Shown: positions 24,332 to 33,798, counted from the first letter of the stretch. The stretch is DNA of 64,000 nt from JBBWZH01 sp035544115 (GCA_963714145.1 OY970235.1:1-64000), one strand, 5' to 3'. The notes: a model not told the origin generated them from the sequence alone. Numbers and translations are program-made.

Positions 24332-25123
24332 ATGTCGCGGTACGAGTGGGGTCAGACCCATCCGGGCATCGAGAAGATCCGGGCGTCGGTGGCGCCGGCC
24401 CGGGAAGCGGTCACCGGGCACCCGATCTACCAGCGGATGCACGAGCTGGCCGACGTCGTGACCTTCATGGAGCACCACGTTTTCGCCGTCTGGGACTTCA
24501 TGTCGCTGCTGAAGTCGCTGCAGCGCAACCTCACCTGCGTGACCGTCCCGTGGGTGCCGACCGGCCCGCCGGCCAGCCGCCGGCTGATCAACGACATCGT
24601 GCTGGTCGAGGAGAGCGACGAGCTCGGTGCCGGCTTCATCAGCCACTTCGAGCTGTACCGCAACGGGATGGCCGAGGCCGGCTGCGACACCGCGCCGATC
24701 GACAACTTCCTGACCCGGATCCGGGCCGGCGAGGACGTGCTCGACGCACTCGGCGCGGCCGGCGTGCCGAAGCCGTCCGCCGCCTTCGTGGCCGAGACCT
24801 GGGACATCATCGCCACCGCGCCGGTGCACAGCCAGGCCGCGGCGTTCGCGTTCAGCCGGGAGGACCTGATCCCGGAGATGTTCGACCAGGTCATCACCGC
24901 CGAGTCCGGCAGTAAGCGCTTGCAGACCTTCCGTGACTACCTGGCCCGGCACATCGAGGTGGACGGCGAGCAGCACACCCCGATGGCCATGCAGATGCTG
25001 GCCGACCTGTGCGGTGACGACGACGGCATGTGGGACGGCTGCGTGCAGACGGTGAACCGGGCGCTGGCGGCCCGGGCCCGGCTCTGGGACGGCATCGTCG
25101 AGGCTCTGGACGCCCGGCCGTAG
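24332..25123 (+). CDS. DUF3050 protein, heme-oxygenase-like oxidase fold
   Basis: A 263-residue DUF3050 protein. The family has the helical heme-oxygenase-like fold shared with non-heme diiron oxidases. Candidate ligands are visible: FMEHHVFAVWDFMSLL near residues 44-60, VEESDELGAGFISHFELY near 92-109 and HIEVDGEQHTPMAMQML near 210-226, the last pattern fitting an acidic-x2-His ligand set. It opens the rightward biosynthetic operon, 17 bp before the hydrolase. An oxidation, for example of a hydroxymandelate-type intermediate that otherwise lacks an oxidase in the cluster, is a testable idea, not a conclusion. Start ATG chosen by its GAGGAG site. Confidence 0.7.
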   Translation: MSRYEWGQTHPGIEKIRASVAPAREAVTGHPIYQRMHELADVVTFMEHHVFAVWDFMSLLKSLQRNLTCVTVPWVPTGPPASRRLINDIVLVEESDELGAGFISHFELYRNGMAEAGCDTAPIDNFLTRIRAGEDVLDALGAAGVPKPSAAFVAETWDIIATAPVHSQAAAFAFSREDLIPEMFDQVITAESGSKRLQTFRDYLARHIEVDGEQHTPMAMQMLADLCGDDDGMWDGCVQTVNRALAARARLWDGIVEALDARP

Positions 25124-25140
25124 CCGCCGCCGGGTTCGCC

Positions 25141-26097
25141 ATGGCACTCGATCCTCAGGTAGCGGCGATGCGGGCGGCGCGGGCCGAGGCCGGCGCGGTG
25201 CCGCTGTACACGCTCACGCTGGCCCAGGCGCGGGCCGCGGATCTGGCTGACATCCAGGCCGCGGCCGGCGATCCGGAACCGGTCGCCGCGGTCGCCGAAC
25301 GCACCATCCCCGGCCCGGGCGGCGACCTGGTGATCCGGATCTACCGGCCGGATCGGCCCGGACCGCTGCCGGTGCTGGTGTACTTCTTCGGCGGCGGCTG
25401 GGTGTTGGGCACCATCGACACCTCGGACGCGATCTGCCGCAGCCTGACGAACACCGCGGGCTGCGCCACCATCTCGGTCGGCTACCGGTTGGCGCCGGAG
25501 CACAAGTTCCCGGCCGCGGTGGACGACTGCTTCGCCGCGGTGAGCTGGGTGGCGTCGCACGCCGCCGAGCTCGGGCTGGACCCGGCGCGGATCGCCGTCG
25601 GCGGGGACAGCGCCGGCGGGAACCTGGCCGCGGCGGTCACCCTGCTGGCCCGCGACCACGGCGGCCCGGCGCTGGCGCACCAGCTGCTGGTCTACCCGAA
25701 CACCGACTACCGGGCCGACACCGCGTCCCGGCGGGAGAACACCGACCCGCTGCTGTTCAACCAGACCTCGGTCGGCTGGTACTGGGGTCACTACCTGGCC
25801 GACGAGGCCGACGGGGAACATCCGCTGGCCTCGCCGCTGCGCGCGACCGACCACAGTGGACTGCCGCCGGCCACCGTGCTGACCGCGGAGTACGACCCGC
25901 TGCGGGACGAGGGCGAGCAGTACGCGGCCGCGCTGATGGCGGCCGGCGTGCCGGTCGAGCTGACCCGGTACGCCGGCATGGTGCACGGCTTCTTCGCCAT
26001 GGCCGGGGTGCTGGACACGTCGACCCGGGCGCTGGCGCACGCGGCCGCCCGGCTCCGCGCGGCGTTCGCGCCGTCCACTGTGGAGCTGGTCCGATGA
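25141..26097 (+). CDS. Alpha/beta hydrolase, hormone-sensitive-lipase type
   Basis: A 318-residue hydrolase. The nucleophile elbow GGDSAGG is near residue 158, the acid in AEYDPLRDEG near 255 and the His in GMVHGFF near 285, as in the HSL family. The oxyanion motif, normally HGGG, reads FFGGGW: the glycines are kept but the histidine is replaced by Phe. It may release or transfer an acyl chain in the pathway. The stop overlaps the aminotransferase start (ATGA), so the two are coupled. Confidence 0.85.
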   Translation: MALDPQVAAMRAARAEAGAVPLYTLTLAQARAADLADIQAAAGDPEPVAAVAERTIPGPGGDLVIRIYRPDRPGPLPVLVYFFGGGWVLGTIDTSDAICRSLTNTAGCATISVGYRLAPEHKFPAAVDDCFAAVSWVASHAAELGLDPARIAVGGDSAGGNLAAAVTLLARDHGGPALAHQLLVYPNTDYRADTASRRENTDPLLFNQTSVGWYWGHYLADEADGEHPLASPLRATDHSGLPPATVLTAEYDPLRDEGEQYAAALMAAGVPVELTRYAGMVHGFFAMAGVLDTSTRALAHAAARLRAAFAPSTVELVR

Positions 26098-27425
26098 GCG
26101 TGGCCGGGTTGCCCGGGCGGCTGGCGTTGGCCGACCTGCACGGATCGCTGTCCGACCCGCTGCTGGACGCGATGACGTTCCTGAACGAGGTCACGCTGCG
26201 GTTCCCGGCGGCGATCTCGTTCGCCCCGGGCCGGCCGTACGAGGCGTTGTTCGACGTCGACCGGATCCCGGACTACCTGGCCGCGTACGCGGACTACCTG
26301 CGCGCCCGCGGCCACACCGACGAGCAGCTGCGGGCGTCGGTCTTCCAGTACGGCCGCACCAACGGGCTGATCCACGAGCTGATCGCCGAGACCGTCGCGA
26401 ACGACGAGGGCCTGCGGGTGCCGCCGGAGTCCATTGTGGTCACCGTCGGCGCGCAGGAGGGCATGCTGCTGGCGTTGCGGGCGCTGTTCGCCGGGCCGGA
26501 CGACGTGCTGCTGGTCAGTTCCCCTTGCTACGTCGGGATCACCGGGGCGGCCCGGCTGCTGGACATCGAGATGGTGCCGGTGCCGGAGCAGCCGACCGGG
26601 CCGGATCCGGACACGGTCGCCGCGGTGGCCCGCCGGGTGCGGGCCGGTGGCCGGCGGCCGCGGGCGTTCTACGTGGTGCCGGACTTCGCCAACCCGTCCG
26701 GGGCGAGCATGACGGTCGCCGCCCGGCAGCGGCTGCTGAAGGTGGCCGCGGCCGAGGGGCTGACCGTCATCGAGGACAACCCGTACGGCTTCTTCACCCG
26801 GGATCCCGGGTTCCGGCCGACGCTCAAGTCGCTGGACACCGAGCGGGTGGTGATCTACCTCGGCTCGTTCGCCAAGACCTGCTTCCCCGGCGCCCGGCTC
26901 GGCTACCTGCTGGCCGACCAGGAAGTGTCCACACCAGACGGCGGCAGCACGCTGCTGGCCGATCAACTGGCCAAGATCAAGAGCATGATCACGGTGAACA
27001 CGCCGTCGCTGAGCCAGGCGGTGATCGGCGGCCTGCTGGTCAGCAACGGCTGCCGGCTGCGCGCGGCGAACGAGCCGACCATCGCGTTCTACCGGCGGAA
27101 CATGCAACTCCTGCTGGACGAGCTGGACCGGCTGCTGCCGGCCGGCCGGCGGGCCGATCTCGGCATCGACTGGAACACCCCGGACGGCGGCTTCTTCGTG
27201 CTGCTGACCGTCCCGTTCGTCGCGGACGAGGCGGCGGTGGAGCGGTCCGGCCGGGAGTACGGCGTGCTGTGGACCCCGATGAGCCCGTTCTACCTGGACG
27301 GCGGCGGGCGCAACCAGCTCCGGCTGTCCTGCAGCTACGTGTCGCCGGATCGGCTGGTCGAGGGCGTCGGCCGGCTGGCCGCGTTCCTCACCGACCAGGC
27401 CATGTCCGTCGCGTTAGGAGGGTGA
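26094..27425 (+). CDS. hpgT: PLP aminotransferase resembling 4-hydroxyphenylglycine aminotransferase (HpgT)
   Basis: A 443-residue fold-type I aminotransferase. SLSDPLLDAMTFLNEVTLRF and AISFAPGRPYEALF resemble HpgT of glycopeptide-antibiotic clusters, which converts aryl-glyoxylates to arylglycines using tyrosine as amino donor. The PLP lysine is in YLGSFAKTCFPGARLGYL; NPSGASM and EDNPYGFF are the usual cofactor contacts. With the hydroxymandelate-synthase-like gene at 39.3 kb it implies a 4-hydroxyphenylglycine-type building block. Coupled to the hydrolase upstream by a 4-nt overlap. Confidence 0.72.
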   Translation: MSVAGLPGRLALADLHGSLSDPLLDAMTFLNEVTLRFPAAISFAPGRPYEALFDVDRIPDYLAAYADYLRARGHTDEQLRASVFQYGRTNGLIHELIAETVANDEGLRVPPESIVVTVGAQEGMLLALRALFAGPDDVLLVSSPCYVGITGAARLLDIEMVPVPEQPTGPDPDTVAAVARRVRAGGRRPRAFYVVPDFANPSGASMTVAARQRLLKVAAAEGLTVIEDNPYGFFTRDPGFRPTLKSLDTERVVIYLGSFAKTCFPGARLGYLLADQEVSTPDGGSTLLADQLAKIKSMITVNTPSLSQAVIGGLLVSNGCRLRAANEPTIAFYRRNMQLLLDELDRLLPAGRRADLGIDWNTPDGGFFVLLTVPFVADEAAVERSGREYGVLWTPMSPFYLDGGGRNQLRLSCSYVSPDRLVEGVGRLAAFLTDQAMSVALGG

Positions 27426-27427
27426 GC

Positions 27428-28423
27428 GTGCCCGATCGTGTCGATACCCCGGCTGCCGCGCGGCCGGAGCGGCTGTACCGGACGATCCGGCTGATCCGGC
27501 GGTTCGAGGAGCGGTCGATCGAGCTGGTGAAGTCCGGCCACATCGGCAGCGGCGTGCACCCGTGCATCGGACAGGAGGGCGTCGCCGCCGGTGTCTGCGC
27601 GGCGCTGCGACCGGACGACGTGGTGTTCAGCAACCACCGCGGGCACGGGCACCTGCTGGCGAAGGGCTGCGAGCCGGGCCGGGTGCTGGCCGAGATGGTC
27701 GGCCGGGTGGACGGCATCGACCACGGCCGGGGCGGCTCGTTCCACCCGTCCGACTTCAGCCACAACGTGTACGGCTCCACCGGCACGGTCGGGCACGGCG
27801 CCGCCATCGCCACCGGCGTGGCCTGGGCGGCCAAGCAGGACGGGGCCGGCCGGGTGGTGGTGAGCTTCTTCGGTGACGGCGCGGTGACCCAGGGCGCGCT
27901 GCTGGAGGGGCTGAACCTGGCCGGGCTCTGGCAGCTGCCGGTGGTGTTCATCTGCGAGAACAACCTGTACGCCACCACGCTGCCGGTCGAGACCGCGGTG
28001 GCCGGCACGATCACCGGGCGGGGCGCGGCGTTCGGCATTCCATCATCCACTGTGGACGGCCAGGACGCCGAGGTGGTGCTGGCCGCGGCCACCGCCGCGA
28101 TCGAGCGGGCCCGGGCCGGCGGCGGGCCGGCGCTGCTGGAGATGAGCACGTACCGCTACCACGGCCACCACACGTTCGAGTTGAAGACCCGGCTGCGCTA
28201 CCGGGACCCGGACGAGGTGGCCCGCTGGCTGGCCCGCGACCCGCTGCAGATCCAGGCGGCCCGGGTGCCGGCCGGCGTCCGGGAAGCGATCGACGCCGAG
28301 GTGGAGGAGGAGCTGGCCGGCGCGGTGAAGTTCGCGCTGGACAGCCCGCGGCCGGACCCGGTGGACGCGCTGGCCGGCCTCTACTCCACCGGCCTGTCGG
28401 TGCGTGCCGGCACGGCCGATTGA
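27428..28423 (+). CDS. Thiamine-diphosphate E1 component, alpha subunit
   Basis: A 331-residue PDH/BCKDH-type E1 alpha. The ThDP motif is GDGAVTQGALLEGLNLAGLW ending in the ENN segment near residues 155-185; HIGSGVHPCIGQE and YRYHGHHTFE are also typical. I start at the GTG at 27428, 7 nt after AGGAGG; the GTG at 27422 abuts that site. E1 decarboxylates a 2-oxo acid and passes the acyl group on. No E2 or E3 is in the window. In pristinamycin clusters a homologous pair (PglB/PglC) serves L-phenylglycine formation, so an aryl-pyruvate or aryl-glyoxylate substrate is plausible here. Confidence 0.82.
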   Translation: MPDRVDTPAAARPERLYRTIRLIRRFEERSIELVKSGHIGSGVHPCIGQEGVAAGVCAALRPDDVVFSNHRGHGHLLAKGCEPGRVLAEMVGRVDGIDHGRGGSFHPSDFSHNVYGSTGTVGHGAAIATGVAWAAKQDGAGRVVVSFFGDGAVTQGALLEGLNLAGLWQLPVVFICENNLYATTLPVETAVAGTITGRGAAFGIPSSTVDGQDAEVVLAAATAAIERARAGGGPALLEMSTYRYHGHHTFELKTRLRYRDPDEVARWLARDPLQIQAARVPAGVREAIDAEVEEELAGAVKFALDSPRPDPVDALAGLYSTGLSVRAGTAD

Positions 28424-28474
28424 CCGAACCCGCACCCGAGCCAGGCCGGCGACTCCACAAAGGACGGTGGGCGG

Positions 28475-29449
28475 ATGCCCAAGCTGTCGTACCTGAAGGC
28501 ACTCAACCGCGCGCTCGGCGACGAGATGGAGCGCGACCCGGCCGTGTTCATCATGGGCGAGGACATCAAGCTGGCCCTGACCAACACCACGCACGGCCTG
28601 CTGGAGAAGTACGGGCCGGACCGGGTGATCGAAACCCCGCTGTCCGAACAGGGTTTCACCAACTTCGCGACCGGCGCGGCGCTGGCCGGCAAGCGACCGG
28701 TGGTGGAGTACCAGATCCCGTTCCTGCTGATGCTGGTGTTCGAGCAGATCGTCAACCAGGCCAACAAGTTCTCGCTGATGAGCGGCGGGCAGGCCAGCGT
28801 GCCGGTCACCTACCTGCTGCCGGCCGCCGGCTGGCGCACCGGCTGGGGCGCCCAGCACTCCGACCAGCCCTACCCGCTGTTCGCGCACATGGGTGTGAAG
28901 ACCGTGCTGCCGGCCACCCCGAGCGACGCGTACGGCCTGTTGAGCACCGCGATCCGGGACGACGACCCGGTCGTGTTCTTCGCCCCGATCGCCGCGCTGG
29001 GGGTGCGCGAGGACGTCGACTTCGCCGACCTGCGGCCGGTCCCGCTCGGCGTCGGGCGGGTGCACCGGGCCGGCACCGACGTGACCGTGGTCGCGGTCGG
29101 GCACCTGGTGCACGACGCGATCGCGGTCGCCGACGAGTTGGCCGGCGACGTCTCGGTGGAGGTGTTCGACCCGCGCTCGGTGTACCCGTTCGACTGGGCC
29201 GGGCTCGCCGCCTCGCTGGACCGCACCGGCCGGCTGGTGGTGATCGACGACTCGAACCGGTCCTGCGGGCTGGCCGCCGAGATCGCGGCGACCGCCGCCG
29301 AGGAGATGCACCTGGTCGCCCCGCCGCGGCGGGTGACCCGGCCGGACGGCGCCGTTGTCGGCGCCGTCCCGGAGCTGGACGTGGTGCTGCAACCGACCCG
29401 GGAGCAGCTGACCGCGGCCATCTACAAGGTGCTCAAGGGCGGTCTCTGA
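28475..29449 (+). CDS. Thiamine-diphosphate E1 component, beta subunit
   Basis: A 324-residue E1 beta partner of the preceding gene, with FIMGEDIK near 23, ETPLSEQGFTNFATGAAL near 62-80 (the Glu activating ThDP), WGAQHSDQPYPLFAHM and EVFDPRSVYPFDW in family order. Alpha and beta form a heterotetramer with the active site at their interface. Lies 51 bp after the alpha gene and 136 bp before the first condensation-domain gene. Confidence 0.85.
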   Translation: MPKLSYLKALNRALGDEMERDPAVFIMGEDIKLALTNTTHGLLEKYGPDRVIETPLSEQGFTNFATGAALAGKRPVVEYQIPFLLMLVFEQIVNQANKFSLMSGGQASVPVTYLLPAAGWRTGWGAQHSDQPYPLFAHMGVKTVLPATPSDAYGLLSTAIRDDDPVVFFAPIAALGVREDVDFADLRPVPLGVGRVHRAGTDVTVVAVGHLVHDAIAVADELAGDVSVEVFDPRSVYPFDWAGLAASLDRTGRLVVIDDSNRSCGLAAEIAATAAEEMHLVAPPRRVTRPDGAVVGAVPELDVVLQPTREQLTAAIYKVLKGGL

Positions 29450-29585
29450 CCCGGTCGCCGCCATGCGAACCATCCCGGCTGCCACCATCCGGCAGCTCCG
29501 GACGGATCGGACCGGACCGGGGCGCCGGGCCCCGGGCAGTTGTGTTGGCCCAACGTTGGCCCGACGAGAGAAGGCGACGGCGGCA

Positions 29586-30953
29586 ATGATGGCGCGGATT
29601 CCCGTCCCGTTCAGTGGTGACGGCACCGGTGTTGGCGAGTTGACCTGGGGCCAGCGCGGGCTCTGGACGGCCATGCAGGAGACCGGGTCGTCGCTGGCGC
29701 TGTCCGGGGCGCAGCGGCTGCCCCCGGGTACGACGGTGCCGACGGTGGTGGCCGGCCTGCGGTTCCTGCTGGAGCGGCACCAGTCGCTCCGGACCAGGCT
29801 GGTCTTCGACGGCGACGGCGCGCCGCGGCAGCAGTTGGCCAGCTCCGGCGAGTTGGCGCTGGAGATGGTGGAGGCCGGTGACGCCGACCCGGACGCGGTG
29901 GCCGAGCAGATCCGCGAGCGCTATGAGCGCACGGTTTTCGACTACGCCAACGAGTGGCCGGTCCGGATGGCCCTGGTGCACCGCGGCGACGTGCTCACCA
30001 ACGTGGTCGCCGCGTACTGCCACCTCGCGCTGGACGCGGCCGGGTTGGACGCGCTGATCGCCGACCAGGCCACGATGGACCGGGACACCGGCCGGTCGAC
30101 CGCACCGGTGACCGGCATGCAACCGCTGGAACTGGCCCGCCGGCAGGCCGAGCCGGCGATGCTGCGGCAGCACGAGGCGTCGGTGCGCTACCTGGAACGG
30201 CTGCTGCGGGAGATGCCCGCGCGCCGGTTCGGCCGCACCGGCGACCCGCAGCAGCCGCGGTACTGGGAGATCGGCTTCAACTCGCCGGCCGCGCTGCTGG
30301 CCGCGCAGGTGGTGGCCGAGCGTAACAAGGTCGGCACCGGCCCGGTGCTGCTGGCGGCCGCGTCGATGGCGCTGGCCCGGGTCACCGGCTCGGACCCGGC
30401 GGTGCTGCAGGTGCTGGTGAACAACCGGTTCCGGCCCGGCTTCGCGACCGCGGTCACCCCGCTCACCCAGAGCGGCGTCTGCCTGATACCGGTCGGCGAT
30501 ACCGGCCTGGACGAAGTGATCACCCAGGCGGCGCGGGCGTCCACCCGGGCGGCGAAGAACGCGTACTACGACCCGTACCGGTCCGAGGAGCTGATCGCCG
30601 CGGTCGGCCGGGAGCGCGGCGAGAAGATGGAGCTGTCCATCTTCTTCAACGACCGCCGGTCGCAGGTCGGGCTGCCGCCCGCGGACGGGCTGGCCGGCCC
30701 GGCCGAGATCAGGGCGGCCCGGTCGCGCAGCGTGCTGCGCTGGGGGAACCGGCTGGACCGGTTCGACCATGCCCTGTTCATCCACGTCAACGACGTCCCG
30801 GACGCCATCGATGTGCTGATCTGCGCTGACACCCACCAGGTCGGCCCGGCCGGGCTGGAAGCGCTGGTGCGTGGGGTGGAGGCGGTGTTGGTCGAGGCGG
30901 CGGTCGATCCGGCCGTCGCGGCCGGGGGCCGCTCAGTGCCGGCGCCGGCCTGA
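29586..30953 (+). CDS. Stand-alone condensation-domain protein 1
   Basis: A 455-residue single NRPS-type condensation domain. The N-terminal ELTWGQRGLW matches the C1 motif, RHQSLRTRL the C2 motif, and YCHLALDAAG near 143-152 is the C3 HHxxxDG site with its first His changed to Cys and the Gly to Ala; the catalytic second His and the Asp remain. VNNRFRPGF and a late FFNDRRS segment complete it. It would join two carrier-bound acyl or aminoacyl groups, or an acyl group and a free nucleophile. It heads three tandem paralogues. ATGATG start with GAAGG upstream. Confidence 0.83.
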   Translation: MMARIPVPFSGDGTGVGELTWGQRGLWTAMQETGSSLALSGAQRLPPGTTVPTVVAGLRFLLERHQSLRTRLVFDGDGAPRQQLASSGELALEMVEAGDADPDAVAEQIRERYERTVFDYANEWPVRMALVHRGDVLTNVVAAYCHLALDAAGLDALIADQATMDRDTGRSTAPVTGMQPLELARRQAEPAMLRQHEASVRYLERLLREMPARRFGRTGDPQQPRYWEIGFNSPAALLAAQVVAERNKVGTGPVLLAAASMALARVTGSDPAVLQVLVNNRFRPGFATAVTPLTQSGVCLIPVGDTGLDEVITQAARASTRAAKNAYYDPYRSEELIAAVGRERGEKMELSIFFNDRRSQVGLPPADGLAGPAEIRAARSRSVLRWGNRLDRFDHALFIHVNDVPDAIDVLICADTHQVGPAGLEALVRGVEAVLVEAAVDPAVAAGGRSVPAPA

Positions 30954-30986
30954 CGGCGGCCGGTGCGCTATTTGGGGAGGCGATAT

Positions 30987-32375
30987 ATGGGGGCTCAGCT
31001 GTTGGTCCCGTTCCACGGCGAAGGATCCGGTGTCGGCGAGTTGACCTGGGGCCAGAAGGGGATCTGGCAGACGATCCGGCTGTCCGGTGAGTCGGTGACG
31101 ATGGGCGGGGTCCAGCCGCTGCGGCCGGGCATCACGATCGAGGACGTCGCGGCCACCCTGCAGTACGTCATGGCCCGGCACCAGTCATTGCGGACCCGAT
31201 TACGGATCGACCCGGACGGGCACACCTGGCAGGTGGTGTCCAGCGAGGGCGAGGTCCCGCTGGAAATCGTCGACGTGGCGGCCGGCGAGGACCCGGCCGA
31301 GGTCGCCGACGCGGTCCGCAAGCGCTACCAGTCCCATGACTTCGACTACGCGGAGGAATGGCCGGTGCGGATGGCGGTGACCCGCCGGGACGGCACCCTC
31401 ACCCACGTGGTCGCGGTCTACCTGCACCTGGCCATGGACGCCGGCGGGCTGGACGTGCTGATGGCCGACAGCAGGACGCGGCGGGACGGCCCGCCGGTGA
31501 CCGGGATCCAGCCGCTGCAGCTGGCCTGGCAGCAGCAGCAACCGGCGGCGCTGCGGCGGGGCGAGGCGTCCCTGCGGCACCTGGAACAGGTGCTGCGGAC
31601 GATCGCACCGCGCCGGTTCGGCCGGCCGACCGGCGGCCCGGTGCCCGGCTTCGAACAGGTCAGCTACGAGTCGGCGGCGATGCAATTGGCCAACCGGGCG
31701 GTGGCGGCGCGCACCGGGTTCGGCACCAACCCGGTGCTGCTGGCGGCGTTCGCGGTCACCCTGGCCCGGCACACCGGGATCAACCCGGTGGTCGTCGTGC
31801 TGCCGGTGAGCAACCGGTTCCGGCCCGGCTTCGCCGGCACGGTGAGCCCGGTCGCCCAGATCAGCCCGTGCGTCGTGGACCTGGCCGGGATCAGCTTCAG
31901 CACCGCGATCAGCCGGTCCGCCAAGGCGTCCATGCACGCGTTCAAGCACGCCTACTACAACCCGGACGAGCGCCTCGCGCTGCTGCGCCGGGTGGACCGG
32001 GAGCGCGGCGAGCAGATCGACATCTCCTGCTTCTTCAACGACCTGCGCGGGCTCGGCCGGCCGCAGCCGACCGGTCCGGTCGCGACCGAGGCGGAGGTCC
32101 GGGAAGCCCTGCCGGGCAGCCGGCTGCGCTGGACCACCGGACCCGGCCTGTCCAAGCAGAAGCTGTACCTGAGCATCAACGACAGTCCGGACACGATCGA
32201 GCTGATCCTCTCCGCCGACACCGAACATCTGTCTACAGTGGACATGGAAGCGATCGTCCGGGGGATCGAGGCGGTGCTGGTCGAGATGGTGGCCGACCCG
32301 GCCGGGCCGACCGGCGTCCCGGCCCCGGCGGTGCCGGCGCCCTCGGTGGCGCCCGCGGCGCCGGCGCGGGGCTGA
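30987..32375 (+). CDS. Stand-alone condensation-domain protein 2
   Basis: A 462-residue paralogue of protein 1, sharing ELTWGQKGIW, RHQSLRTRL, FDYAEEWPVRMAV and SNRFRPGF. Its C3 site reads YLHLAMDAGG, again keeping the catalytic His and Asp but not the first His. A proline/alanine tail of about 25 residues follows the domain. GGGGAGG lies 6-7 nt before the ATG. The conserved catalytic His argues for an active transferase rather than a decayed copy. Confidence 0.83.
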   Translation: MGAQLLVPFHGEGSGVGELTWGQKGIWQTIRLSGESVTMGGVQPLRPGITIEDVAATLQYVMARHQSLRTRLRIDPDGHTWQVVSSEGEVPLEIVDVAAGEDPAEVADAVRKRYQSHDFDYAEEWPVRMAVTRRDGTLTHVVAVYLHLAMDAGGLDVLMADSRTRRDGPPVTGIQPLQLAWQQQQPAALRRGEASLRHLEQVLRTIAPRRFGRPTGGPVPGFEQVSYESAAMQLANRAVAARTGFGTNPVLLAAFAVTLARHTGINPVVVVLPVSNRFRPGFAGTVSPVAQISPCVVDLAGISFSTAISRSAKASMHAFKHAYYNPDERLALLRRVDRERGEQIDISCFFNDLRGLGRPQPTGPVATEAEVREALPGSRLRWTTGPGLSKQKLYLSINDSPDTIELILSADTEHLSTVDMEAIVRGIEAVLVEMVADPAGPTGVPAPAVPAPSVAPAAPARG

Positions 32376-32391
32376 GACGGGAGTGACCGGC

Positions 32392-33798
32392 ATGGCGGCG
32401 GATGGCACGGTGACGACCCGGATCATGATCCCGTTCAGCGGCGACGGGTCGGGCACCCGCACCGGCCCACTGACCTGGGGGCAGTTGGGGATCTGGCGGA
32501 CGATCGAGCGGCAGAGCTTCTCCGAGGTGATGAGCGGGCTGCAGGCGCTGCCGCCCGGAACCACCCTGGACGCCGCGGTGGCCGCCTGGCGGTTCTCGCT
32601 GAGCCGGCACCAGGCGCTGCGCACCCGGCTCGGCTTCGACCCGGCCGGGCAGCCGTACCAGCGCGTGTTCGACTCCGGCGAACTGGCGCTGGAGGTCGTG
32701 GACGCGCCCGACGGCGCCGACCCGGCCGAGGTGGCCCGGGCGGTACAGGCCCGGTACGCCGGCGCCGACTTCGACTACGCCGGCGAGTGGCCGGTGCGGG
32801 CCGCGATGGTGCGGCACCGCGGCGGGTTCACCCACGCCGTGGTCGTCTACTCGCACCTGGTGCTGGACGCGCACGGGCTGACCGCGCTGCTCGCCGATCT
32901 ATCCACAATGGACCGGGTGACCGGTGCCGGCACCGCGCCGGTGGCCGGCGTACAGCCGCTGGAGTTGGCCCGGCAGCAGCGCGAGCCGGCCGCGCTGCGC
33001 CGGGGCGAGGCGTCCATCCGGCACTGGGAGCGGGTGCTGCGTAGCGTCCCGGCCCGGCGGTTCGACCGGTCCACCGACCCGCGCTCGCCGCGCTACTGGG
33101 ACGCGGCCTACCGGTCGCCGGCGGCGCTGCCGGCGCTGCGCGAGGTGGCCGCCCGGGAGGCGGCGGAGAGCTCGGCCGTGCTGCTCGCGGCCTATGCGGT
33201 GGCGCTGTGCCGGGTCACCGGCCACCACCCGGCGGTGACCCAGATCGCGGTCAGCAACCGGTTCCGGCGCGACTTCGCGCAGACCGTCAGCCCGGTCGCG
33301 CAGACCGGGCTGTGCGTGATCGAGGTCGCCGGTGTGCCGTTCAGCACCGCGATCGGCCGCGCCGGGCAGGCCGCGATCAGCGCGTACAAGTACGCCTACT
33401 ATGACCCGGACCGCCGGCTGGAACTGTTCGTGCAGGTGAGCCGGGACCGCGGCGAGGAGGTCGACGTGTCCTGCTACTTCAACGACCGGCGGCCGCCCGG
33501 CCGTGACCCGGCCGGCGCCGTTCGGCCGGCCGTGGCGGCGATCCGGGCGCTGCCGCTGGCCGGCGAGGTGCGCTGGGGCGACAAGACCGACCAGCCCATC
33601 CAGAAGCTCTACTTCGACGTGGACGACACCGGCGACGCGCTCGAGTTCACCCTCACCGCCGACACCTGGGCGCTGCCGCCGGCCGGCATGGTCGCGCTGC
33701 TGCACGGGGTGGAGGCGGTGCTGGTGGACGCGGCGCTGAACCCGGCCGCCGGCACCGGGGTGGGCGCGGGTGCCCGGGCCGCCGGGGCGGCCCGGTGA
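32392..33798 (+). CDS. Stand-alone condensation-domain protein 3
   Basis: A 468-residue third paralogue with PLTWGQLGIW, RHQALRTRL, FDYAGEWPVRAAM and the C3 site YSHLVLDAHG, which keeps the catalytic His and Asp and has the Gly one step further on. I start at the ATG at 32392 because GGGAG is well placed for it; the GTG at 32383 is too close to that site. The three proteins differ most in residues around the acceptor tunnel, so each may handle a different carrier protein or acyl group. The stop overlaps the KAS III start (GTGA). Confidence 0.83.
   Translation: MAADGTVTTRIMIPFSGDGSGTRTGPLTWGQLGIWRTIERQSFSEVMSGLQALPPGTTLDAAVAAWRFSLSRHQALRTRLGFDPAGQPYQRVFDSGELALEVVDAPDGADPAEVARAVQARYAGADFDYAGEWPVRAAMVRHRGGFTHAVVVYSHLVLDAHGLTALLADLSTMDRVTGAGTAPVAGVQPLELARQQREPAALRRGEASIRHWERVLRSVPARRFDRSTDPRSPRYWDAAYRSPAALPALREVAAREAAESSAVLLAAYAVALCRVTGHHPAVTQIAVSNRFRRDFAQTVSPVAQTGLCVIEVAGVPFSTAIGRAGQAAISAYKYAYYDPDRRLELFVQVSRDRGEEVDVSCYFNDRRPPGRDPAGAVRPAVAAIRALPLAGEVRWGDKTDQPIQKLYFDVDDTGDALEFTLTADTWALPPAGMVALLHGVEAVLVDAALNPAAGTGVGAGARAAGAAR

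Noticed and set aside
29586..33798. The three condensation proteins as remnants of a modular NRPS
   Set aside because: Each has its own start, ribosome site or overlap and full domain length; no adenylation or fused carrier domain remnants lie between them.
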